A stretch of 9,732 nucleotides of DNA, taken from positions 1 to 9,732 of the forward strand of contig JALUYN010000495.1 of NCBI GenBank assembly GCA_027012915.1. Reading direction: 5' to 3'. Positions 1 to 9,732 of the stretch are shown here, in pieces; the first letter of the stretch is position 1, and the number at the start of each line of letters is the position of its first letter. The notes beneath the pieces were generated by a model, which saw only the letters and a program-made list of their open reading frames with translations, made no database searches and was not told the origin of the DNA. Origin of the DNA: Cellvibrionaceae bacterium. GTDB lineage: Bacteria; Pseudomonadota; Gammaproteobacteria; Pseudomonadales; Cellvibrionaceae. The translations under genes were made by a program, and so were the position numbers.

Positions 1-40
1 AGACCAGACTTTGGATTCGACCTTTGCATTCCCCTCGTTA

Positions 41-69
41 TTGTGAAAAACATAACAATATCAAATAGT
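41..69 (+). promoter_or_regulatory. Weak candidate sigma-70 promoter upstream of smc
   Basis: A TTGTGA hexamer at 41-46 and an AATAGT hexamer at 64-69 are separated by 17 nt. Each matches 4 of 6 consensus bases (TTGACA, TATAAT). The stretch is more AT-rich than the coding sequence around it and lies just before the smc start, where a promoter would be expected. The -10 box ends only 24 nt before the ATG, so the leader would be short. The upstream gene is outside the window, so read-through from it is equally possible. This is inference from weak matches only. Confidence 0.2.
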
Positions 70-93
70 TACCATTTTGAGTGAAGCACACCT

Positions 94-3000
94 ATGCGGC
101 TAAAGTGTATTAAGCTGGCTGGTTTTAAGTCATTTGTTGATCCTACTACTGTGCATTTTCCCAGCAATTTGGGGGCGGTGGTCGGGCCCAACGGTTGTGG
201 CAAGTCCAATATTATCGATGCAGTGCGTTGGGTGATGGGCGAATCTTCCGCCAAAAACCTGCGTGGTGAATCCATGACTGACGTTATTTTTAACGGGTCA
301 GGTGGGCGTAAGCCGGTGGGGCAAGCTTCCATTGAGTTGGTGTTTGATAACAGCGATGGCACCCTGGTTGGCGAGTACGCTGGTTTTGCCGAGATTTCGG
401 TGAAGCGCAAGGTCACAAGAGATAGCCAGAATAGCTATTACTTGAATGGCACCAAGTGTCGACGTCGGGATATTACCGACATTTTCCTGGGCACAGGCCT
501 AGGACCACGCAGTTACGCAATTATTGAACAGGGCATGATCTCGCGCTTGATTGAAGCCAAGCCTGAGGAACTGCGTGTTTACATTGAGGAAGCGGCGGGA
601 ATTTCCAAGTACAAGGAGCGTCGCCGCGATACTGAGAACCGCATGCGTCGTACCCAGGAAAACCTGGAGCGATTGACCGATATCCGAGATGAGTTGGAGC
701 GCCAGTTATCACGTCTGCACCGTCAGGCTCAGTCCGCGGAAAAATACACCGAATTCAAGAAAGAAGAGCGCCTGCTGAAAGCTCAGCTGCAGGCATTGCG
801 CTATAAGTTGCTGGACGATAAGGCCAATGGCCGCAAAGACGCTATCACCGAATTGGAGCTGCAGGTCGAGTCATTTGTCACTGATCAGGTGAGCCACGAT
901 ACCGCTATTGAAAAATACCGCACGGAGTACACCGAGCGCGGCGACAAATTGAATGCGGTACAAGAGCGTTTTTACTCGGTGGGCGGAGAAATTGCCCGTA
1001 TTGAGCAGTCAATTAAACACTCGCAAGAGCGCAGTCGTCAGTTGCAGATCGACCTGGAGCAAACCGAAAGGGATTTGAAAGAGTCTCAGGAGCACTTGCA
1101 GGCCGATCAGGATAAGGCCGAAGAGTGGGAGACTGAGTTGCTGGAGTTGGAACCGGAACTGGAAATGCTGCAAGAAGCAGAGGACGATTCCGGAGATGCA
1201 CTGCAACATGCCGAAGAGGCCATGCAATCCTGGCAGCAATCCTGGGATGACTTCAACCACACAGCGGCTGAACCGCGTCAGCGTGCAGAAGTCCAGCAGT
1301 CTCGCATTCAGCATTTGGAACAGGTGCAATCGCGGTTGTTGGAACGAATTGAGAAGCTCGACGACGAGAAATCCAATTTGGTAGCCGGTGAGGAAGAAGA
1401 GGCCATTGAGGAACTCAATGAGCAAATCGCTGAAGTTGATCTGTTGCTTGCCGAAACGGGTGAGCAAATTGAAGCTATTGCCGAAGAGATTGACGAGCTG
1501 ACGGCCCAAAATAGCCAGGCGGCCGATGAGCTGGATAAAGCACGCAGCGAGTTGCAGAGCATGCGTGGACGTCATGCGTCTCTGGAAGCGCTGCAGCAGG
1601 CCGCGCTTGGAGAGCAGTCGGGTGCTGTCAGTGAGTGGTTGGCGGATAACGGATTACAGAACAATATACGTTTGGCGGATTCACTGAGTGTTGAATCTGG
1701 CTGGGACAAGGCGGTCGAGACCGTACTGGGTAATGCTCTGCAGGCGGTGTGTACCGATGACTTTGATGGCGTCGCGGAGCTGCTTGGTGGGTTGGAGCAG
1801 GGCGAAGTTGTACTGCTTGATGCAAAGACTGAAAGTGCGCCAGTGGAATCAGGCAAGGAACCTGCACTCATAGACAAAGTGACTTCGGATATCGCTCTGG
1901 ATTCCCAGTTTGCAGGGGTATACGCCGCAGAAACACTGACAGACGCCTTAGCACTCCGGGCGAAGCTTGCGGCCAATGAATCCGTGATAACTCGTGACGG
2001 TATTTGGCTGGGTAGCAATTGGATGCGTGTGGCTCGAGATACTGACGCAGCATCCGGTGTTATTGCGCGCAAACAAGAATTGGAAACCCTGACGCAGAGC
2101 ATTGCCGAGGCCGAAGCAACCATCGAAACCCTGAGTGGTCAGTCTGACGCTGACAAAGACAAGATAAAACAGTTGGAGCAATCTCGCGAACAGCTGCGCA
2201 GGGAGAACAACGATCACAATCGTAAGCACGGTGAATTGCGTTCGCAGCTGAGTGCCAAACAGGTGCGTATTGAGCAGGTTATGGTGCGTCGGGATCGTAT
2301 CGATGATGAAATTCAAGACGCGCGCGATCAGATGAAGATCGAGAGTGAAAACCTCTCCGAAGCACGGGTTATTTTGCAGGAATCCATCGAAGCAATGGAG
2401 CAGGATACCGAGCGTCGCGAAGAATTGTTGACTCAACGTGACGATATTCGCGCAAAATTGGATGATGCCCGTCAACGGGCGCGACACGATAAAGATCGAG
2501 GTCACCAATTGGCAATGCGTCACCAGGGCGTGAAGACTCAGTTGGAGTCCATTCGTGGCAGCATGGCACGTCTGCAGGAGCAGATGGAGCGCTTGGCCAG
2601 TCGTCGTGATTCATTGCGTGACAGTGTTGAGGATCAGCAGAACCCGGTTGAAGAGCACAAGCTTGAACTGGAAGCATTGTTAGAGAAGCGCTTGTCGGTG
2701 GAAGAAGAGCTTGCCGAAGTACGTCGTGCCGTTGAGCAGGTGGAGCACGATCTGCGTAAGGTCGAGCAGGAGCGCCATCGCATTGAGCAGGATGTCCAGA
2801 ATGTGCGCAGCCGTTTGGAGCAGGAGCGTTTGGCTGCACAAACCTTCGAGGTTCAGCGCAAGAGTTTGCAAGATCAGTTAGAGGAAGACAATTTTCATCT
2901 ACCCACTCTATTGGAGCAATTGCCAGAGGATGCCGCTGAGCAGCCCATGGAAGATGAATTGGAGAAAATTGCCAATCGAATTACTCGTTTGGGGCCCATC

Positions 3001-3603
3001 AACCTTGCGGCGATTGACGAGTATAAGACTGAATCTGAGCGTAAAACCTATCTGGATACCCAGAACGACGATCTTATCGATGCTCTGGAAACCCTTGAAA
3101 ACGCCATCAAGAAAATTGATCGTGAAACCCGCACTCGATTTAAAGAGACCTTTGATCAGGTGAACAGTGGCTTGCAAGAGCTATTCCCGAAAGTCTTTGG
3201 TGGCGGTCACGCCTATCTGGAATTAACCGGTGAAGATCTGCTGGATACCGGCATTGCAATTATGGCGCGCCCCCCTGGTAAGCGGAATAGCACTATTCAT
3301 TTGCTTTCTGGTGGTGAGAAGGCGTTGACAGCAATTGCCCTTGTATTTTCTATCTTCCGACTCAACCCAGCACCTTTCTGTATGCTGGATGAGGTCGATG
3401 CTCCGCTGGATGATGCCAACGTAGGGCGATATGCGCGGATGGTCGAACAGATGTCTGAACACGTACAATTTATCTACATTACCCACAACAAGATCGCCAT
3501 GGAAATGGCTCATCAGTTGCTGGGGGTCACCATGCACGAACCGGGTGTATCGCGGTTGGTAACCGTAGATGTGGAAGAAGCGGCCGAACTGGCGGCCAGC
3601 TAA
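94..3603 (+). CDS. smc: Chromosome segregation ATPase SMC (condensin core)
   Basis: This is the bacterial SMC condensin subunit. It forms an ATP-driven ring, normally with ScpA and ScpB, that compacts and separates replicated chromosomes. At 1169 residues it has the usual full length. The N-terminal head carries Walker A GPNGCGKSN at residues 31-39. A first long coiled coil, rich in Glu, Gln, Arg and Leu, runs from about residue 170 to 505. The hinge follows at about 510-660, and a second coiled coil extends to about 1000. The C-terminal head has the ABC signature LSGGEK at 1071-1076, Walker B ending FCMLDEVD at 1095-1102, and a switch histidine in YITHNK. Nothing essential is missing. The ATG at 94 fits the conserved SMC N-terminus (MRLK.IKLAGFKSFVDPT), with only a weak GAGTGAAG ribosome site before it. 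The presence of SMC argues against a MukB-only gammaproteobacterium. The scpA and scpB genes are not in the window. Confidence 0.98.
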   Translation: MRLKCIKLAGFKSFVDPTTVHFPSNLGAVVGPNGCGKSNIIDAVRWVMGESSAKNLRGESMTDVIFNGSGGRKPVGQASIELVFDNSDGTLVGEYAGFAEISVKRKVTRDSQNSYYLNGTKCRRRDITDIFLGTGLGPRSYAIIEQGMISRLIEAKPEELRVYIEEAAGISKYKERRRDTENRMRRTQENLERLTDIRDELERQLSRLHRQAQSAEKYTEFKKEERLLKAQLQALRYKLLDDKANGRKDAITELELQVESFVTDQVSHDTAIEKYRTEYTERGDKLNAVQERFYSVGGEIARIEQSIKHSQERSRQLQIDLEQTERDLKESQEHLQADQDKAEEWETELLELEPELEMLQEAEDDSGDALQHAEEAMQSWQQSWDDFNHTAAEPRQRAEVQQSRIQHLEQVQSRLLERIEKLDDEKSNLVAGEEEEAIEELNEQIAEVDLLLAETGEQIEAIAEEIDELTAQNSQAADELDKARSELQSMRGRHASLEALQQAALGEQSGAVSEWLADNGLQNNIRLADSLSVESGWDKAVETVLGNALQAVCTDDFDGVAELLGGLEQGEVVLLDAKTESAPVESGKEPALIDKVTSDIALDSQFAGVYAAETLTDALALRAKLAANESVITRDGIWLGSNWMRVARDTDAASGVIARKQELETLTQSIAEAEATIETLSGQSDADKDKIKQLEQSREQLRRENNDHNRKHGELRSQLSAKQVRIEQVMVRRDRIDDEIQDARDQMKIESENLSEARVILQESIEAMEQDTERREELLTQRDDIRAKLDDARQRARHDKDRGHQLAMRHQGVKTQLESIRGSMARLQEQMERLASRRDSLRDSVEDQQNPVEEHKLELEALLEKRLSVEEELAEVRRAVEQVEHDLRKVEQERHRIEQDVQNVRSRLEQERLAAQTFEVQRKSLQDQLEEDNFHLPTLLEQLPEDAAEQPMEDELEKIANRITRLGPINLAAIDEYKTESERKTYLDTQNDDLIDALETLENAIKKIDRETRTRFKETFDQVNSGLQELFPKVFGGGHAYLELTGEDLLDTGIAIMARPPGKRNSTIHLLSGGEKALTAIALVFSIFRLNPAPFCMLDEVDAPLDDANVGRYARMVEQMSEHVQFIYITHNKIAMEMAHQLLGVTMHEPGVSRLVTVDVEEAAELAAS

Positions 3604-3665
3604 GCACGATATTTTTATTCGAAAATTGTCGAGCAGAGAAACGAGACAGCGAGGTGGGATAACCC

Positions 3666-7400
<3,735 letters not shown>

Positions 7401-7406
7401 TTTGAT

Positions 7407-7412
7407 GGGTGG
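7407..7412 (+). promoter_or_regulatory. Ribosome binding site that sets the start at 7418
   Basis: GGGTGG lies 5 nt before the ATG at 7418. The alternative GTG at 7409, in the same frame, sits inside this purine-rich site and has only TTCTTCTAATTTGAT before it. The site therefore favours the ATG and a protein three residues shorter than the longest reading. Confidence 0.55.
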
Positions 7413-7417
7413 ACGTT

Positions 7418-7843
7418 ATGGATCAGGAATCGATAGTTTACGGTTGCATTAAAGACGCTGCCGATCTCGAAGGTGACGTGCAGCGCCGCAAGACGAATCG
7501 CGCGGCGATGCTGGCGCTCCCCAAGGCAGATGACTGGCCGTTTTTGTCCCAGGAAATGTTTGCGTTACCCAACACTCAGGTGGCCGGTGAAAGCTATCAG
7601 ACTGATGTTATGCACTTTGGTGCCTCATACAAGGCCATTGAGTATGAATGGGAGCAGTGGATTACCAAGTTCGAAGAGCTACTTGGCAAAATGTACTGGG
7701 TTTCAGCAACTGTACATCTCGAGACTGAGCTCTCGGGAACTCATACCTTTACCTGGGAGGCTAGCGGCAGCTCACACGAACCCGGTTCTGGAGATATGCA
7801 AGTGCGTTGCGAATGGAGTCACGAGGGCAGTCTGGGGCTGTGA
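7418..7843 (+). CDS. Conserved-looking protein of unknown function, 141 aa
   Basis: I cannot assign a function. The product is soluble, with no signal peptide and no membrane helix, and is acidic with many aromatic residues. The N-terminal part (to about residue 40) contains YGCIKDAADLEGDVQRR and a segment ending DDWPFLSQEMFALP. The central and C-terminal part has HFGASYKAIEYEWEQW, a helical stretch EELLGKMYW, then HLETELSGTHTFTWEA, which looks like beta strands. I recall similar short hypothetical proteins in Pseudomonas-like genomes, but no characterised member. It sits 17 nt after the lipoprotein and 14 nt before the HAD gene, so it is probably cotranscribed with them. Codon use looks like that of its neighbours, and the reading frame is intact. 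The ATG at 7418 is preferred over the GTG at 7409 because of the ribosome site. Confidence 0.8.
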   Translation: MDQESIVYGCIKDAADLEGDVQRRKTNRAAMLALPKADDWPFLSQEMFALPNTQVAGESYQTDVMHFGASYKAIEYEWEQWITKFEELLGKMYWVSATVHLETELSGTHTFTWEASGSSHEPGSGDMQVRCEWSHEGSLGL

Positions 7844-7847
7844 AAAT

Positions 7848-7851
7848 AGGG
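7848..7851 (+). promoter_or_regulatory. Ribosome binding site that sets the start of the HAD gene
   Basis: AGGG lies 6 nt before the ATG at 7858, a normal spacing. The same frame is open further upstream, with TTG 7807, ATG 7813 and GTG 7840 as other possible starts. The GTG at 7840 would overlap the preceding stop in GTGA, as happens at the ligA-lipoprotein junction, so it cannot be excluded. The 7858 start places the catalytic Asp at residue 19. Confidence 0.5.
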
Positions 7852-7857
7852 CCAACA

Positions 7858-8694
7858 ATGCCAGATCAAGATTCAGGTGTATTAAAGCGGGATTATAAAC
7901 TCGCTTTTTTTGATATTGACGGCACCTTGTTGGGTTTTAATGGAGTCTATACCGAGCGGTTAAAGAGTGCACTGCAAGCGGTTCAACAGGCTGGTATCAA
8001 AACAGCGATTGCTTCGGGGCGTCCGATGTTTGCGGCGGAATTTCTGATCCGTGAGTTGGGGCTTCAGGCAGCAGGTGTATTTTACACTGGCGCCTTGGTG
8101 CACGACCCCCAGACTGGGAGAACCTTGCGTCAGTCGCCGTTGGCAGTCGAGGATGTTTGGGCGTTGATTGCTTCTGCCCGGGCGCTGTCGCTTTATCTCG
8201 AAGTTTGCACGTCTGATAAATACTACATTGAGAAGCCGCACGTTATTTCGGACAAGCACGCGCGGCATTTGCGTTGTCAGCCCCAGCATTCGAATTTTGA
8301 AGAGCTGGATAACCAACAACCGGTTATTAAGTTGCTATTGGCGGTCGACTCGAGGTCTGAGCACCAGTTGTTATACCAGCTGGAAGCCCAATTTCCCCAT
8401 CTGATTTTTGCTTATGCTCAGCTTGCGGAGGAGCCAGACTGGTTGTTTGTTAGCATTATCAGCCAAGATGCCTGCAAAAGAGCGGCGTTTAACGAACTCA
8501 TTGAGTATCATGGCGTTCTGCGAGACCAGGTCATAGCCTTTGGTGATGCCCAATCGGATATGGAGTTTTTAAAGCTCGCTGGTACCGGGGTGGCTATGGG
8601 GAATGCTTCTGATGCGGTCAAAGCCGTTGCAGATTACGTAACTCTGCCTGTATGGGAGGATGGCGTTGCCCATGTTCTTGAGCAGTTGCTGTAG
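7858..8694 (+). CDS. Cof-type HAD-superfamily hydrolase (phosphatase)
   Basis: This is a 278-residue cytosolic HAD hydrolase of the Cof (IIB) type, which removes phosphate from sugar phosphates, nucleotides or cofactors. Motif I is FFDIDGTL with nucleophile Asp19 and general acid Asp21. Motif II is ASGRP with Ser53. The motif III lysine is probably Lys207 in QDACKRAAF, and motif IV is FGDAQSDMEFL with Asp230 and Asp234 for Mg2+. The tail GTGVAMGNASDAVKAVADYVT is the typical Cof ending. Residues of about 85-185 form the variable C2-type cap that selects the substrate. Two usual family residues differ: TGALV stands where NGAxI is common, and Ser233 replaces the usual Asn of GDxxND. The substrate cannot be predicted. 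The preceding gene ends 14 nt upstream. Starts at 7813 or 7840 would add 15 or 6 residues. Confidence 0.9.
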   Translation: MPDQDSGVLKRDYKLAFFDIDGTLLGFNGVYTERLKSALQAVQQAGIKTAIASGRPMFAAEFLIRELGLQAAGVFYTGALVHDPQTGRTLRQSPLAVEDVWALIASARALSLYLEVCTSDKYYIEKPHVISDKHARHLRCQPQHSNFEELDNQQPVIKLLLAVDSRSEHQLLYQLEAQFPHLIFAYAQLAEEPDWLFVSIISQDACKRAAFNELIEYHGVLRDQVIAFGDAQSDMEFLKLAGTGVAMGNASDAVKAVADYVTLPVWEDGVAHVLEQLL

Positions 8695-8711
8695 CCTTCT
8701 GAGGGGAAGAA

Positions 8712-8951
8712 ATGCTTTTTGGTAAACGTCAGAAGAGAACGGTTTTTCTTAGCTTGCTGGTATGTGTGACATTTGTTGCTGTAGCCATATGGAGTTGGGG
8801 AGTGCCTCTGGACGATATCCTGAGCTTTTTCTGGCTGTCCCTGGTTCTGATGGCGTTGTTGATGTTCGGTGCTGCACTGTTGGTTTTGGTGCTAAAATTT
8901 GCGCGATTAATACTTCGACGGAATAATAGAGACCCTGATGACAAAACCTGA
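8712..8951 (+). CDS. Small membrane protein with two predicted helices
   Basis: I do not recognise a named family in this 79-residue product. It has a basic N-terminus (FGKRQKR), a first membrane helix at about residues 10-30 and a short loop GVPLDD. A second, longer hydrophobic helix spans about 38-64, and the tail RRNNRDPDDKT is basic, then acidic. With both ends positively charged, both termini are predicted in the cytoplasm. A strong ribosome site, GAGGGGAAG at 8701-8709, stands 2 nt before the ATG at 8712, with its core GAGGGG 5 nt away, which supports translation. The gene lies 17 nt after the HAD gene and 24 nt before the AraC-type gene. It contains no enzymatic motif. It could be an accessory or stress-related membrane protein, but that is a guess. 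Confidence 0.75.
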   Translation: MLFGKRQKRTVFLSLLVCVTFVAVAIWSWGVPLDDILSFFWLSLVLMALLMFGAALLVLVLKFARLILRRNNRDPDDKT

Positions 8952-8975
8952 TTCTAATGAGTGGACTCTGTTGTG

Positions 8976-9732
8976 ATGACCGTTGTCGATACACATATAT
9001 CTTCGGAATACGCGCAATCGCTGCTGGCATCTGCGGAAAAGCAGGGCTGCGATGTTGAGGCCATGTTGCTAGAACTGGGAATCGACCGCTCAGATATTGA
9101 TGAGCAACGTCAATTTTCTTCGGTCAAATACGGTCAGCTGTATCAGAAAGTTATGCGTCAGGTACAGGACGAATGTTTCGGCATGATGAGCGGTGGCCGA
9201 GTGCAGCTAGGGTCATTTCGTCTGTTATGCTTGACGGTCATACAATGTGACAACCTCTACCAAGCTGGTATTCGAGCCGGTGAGTTTTCTGAAATTTGCC
9301 GTGGCTTTCTCACTAAACCAGAGACCGAGATACTTGATAATGGTTTGGCGCGAACGCAGATGGCAGGCATTCGACAGCTTTCCAAAGAGGATTTTGATCA
9401 ACTGATGGTGATCGAAAATGCGGATAAAATTCGTACCTCGCTGGCAGTATGGCATCGTTTTAACTGTTGGTTGACTGGACAGGAAATTCCTCTGGAGAGT
9501 ATTTCCTTCAGTTTTTCCTGCCCGGACTCGTTTAGGGAGTTGGCGGAAACCTATCCAGCTACTATTCGTTTTGATCAGCTGTACAACGGCTTTGAATACA
9601 AAGCCAGTTATCTCGAGTCGAAAATTGTTCAGAACTCCAAAACCTTGGAAGACTTCTTGCGCATGGCGCCCTACCACTTGGTGATCAGGGAAAGTGCAAA
9701 GAGCACGTTAGCCAATAAAGTGAGAACGATTC
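8976..9732 (+). CDS. AraC-family transcriptional regulator, N-terminal part, cut by the window edge
   Basis: The open frame runs to the window end without a stop, giving 252 residues of a protein that in this family is usually about 330-350 long. What is visible matches the N-terminal ligand-sensing region (called the arabinose-binding domain in Pfam) of OruR/ArgR-like AraC regulators. It includes LGSFRLLCLTVIQC.NL..A near residues 78-93, then AGEFSEICRGF, and near the end YPATIRFDQLYNGF and KIVQNSKTLEDFLRMAPYHLV. The two C-terminal helix-turn-helix motifs that bind DNA would follow and are not present here, so the class is inferred from the sensor part. The ATG at 8976 is preferred, with GAGTGG at 8959-8964 as the ribosome site 11 nt upstream. 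GTG at 8973 or 8961 would also be in frame. The ligand and targets are unknown. Confidence 0.85.
   Translation, partial: MTVVDTHISSEYAQSLLASAEKQGCDVEAMLLELGIDRSDIDEQRQFSSVKYGQLYQKVMRQVQDECFGMMSGGRVQLGSFRLLCLTVIQCDNLYQAGIRAGEFSEICRGFLTKPETEILDNGLARTQMAGIRQLSKEDFDQLMVIENADKIRTSLAVWHRFNCWLTGQEIPLESISFSFSCPDSFRELAETYPATIRFDQLYNGFEYKASYLESKIVQNSKTLEDFLRMAPYHLVIRESAKSTLANKVRTI

Noticed and set aside
1009..1575. 188-residue Leu/Phe-rich open frame on the - strand inside smc
   Set aside because: It is antisense to the SMC coiled coil. Codons for Gln, Glu and Lys read backwards give Leu- and Phe-rich protein. It has no family pattern, and the SMC frame is certain.
1948..2523. 191-residue open frame on the - strand inside smc, with several shorter ones at 1572-2123 and 2369-2839
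   Set aside because: These are also antisense shadows of the SMC hinge and second coiled coil. They contain no recognisable domain, and they compete with each other for the same bases.
3611..3628. AT-rich inverted repeat after smc (ATTTT ... AAAAT)
   Set aside because: It has only about five A-T pairs, which is too weak for a terminator or a protein site without further evidence.
7473..7898. 141-residue + strand frame overlapping the unknown gene and the HAD start
   Set aside because: It has a composition rich in Arg, Ser and Cys with no ribosome site, and overlaps the 7418-7843 frame, which has better protein character and a ribosome site.

Overview
The window looks like an ordinary, gene-dense chromosomal segment from a gammaproteobacterium, probably near Pseudomonas, Cellvibrio or other marine Pseudomonadales-type lineages. 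It carries a full-length canonical SMC, which excludes the Enterobacterales/Vibrionales type of chromosome that uses MukB. The SMC gene is followed by zipA and ligA, a gene order known from Pseudomonas and relatives. ZipA is itself restricted to gammaproteobacteria. The base composition looks moderate and even by eye, and I see no obvious island boundary.

Layout: eight genes lie on the + strand with little space between them. Positions 94-3603 encode the SMC condensin ATPase, 3666-4679 the division protein ZipA, and 4750-6795 the NAD-dependent DNA ligase LigA. These form the housekeeping half. The second half starts with a lipoprotein carrying an SLT-type lytic transglycosylase fold (6792-7400), whose GTG start overlaps the ligA stop by 4 nt. 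It continues with a 141-residue conserved-looking protein of unknown function (7418-7843), a Cof-type HAD phosphatase (7858-8694) and a 79-residue protein with two predicted membrane helices (8712-8951). The last gene is the 5' part of an AraC-family regulator that runs off the right edge (8976-9732).

How the genes fit together: SMC organises and segregates the chromosome, ZipA anchors FtsZ at the septum, and LigA seals nicks in replication and repair. The transglycosylase-like lipoprotein may act on peptidoglycan. A loose theme of chromosome and cell-envelope duplication is therefore possible for the first four genes. Spacings are 62, 70, -4, 17, 14, 17 and 24 nt, and I found no convincing terminator between genes, so long cotranscripts are plausible. 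The AraC-type gene may be read from the same transcripts or from its own promoter.

I found no RNA gene, insertion sequence, CRISPR array, phage gene or defence module, and no gap over 300 bases without a gene. I see no strong case for an undescribed multi-gene system. The items most worth a second look are the unknown 141-residue protein and the divergent transglycosylase lipoprotein coupled to ligA.
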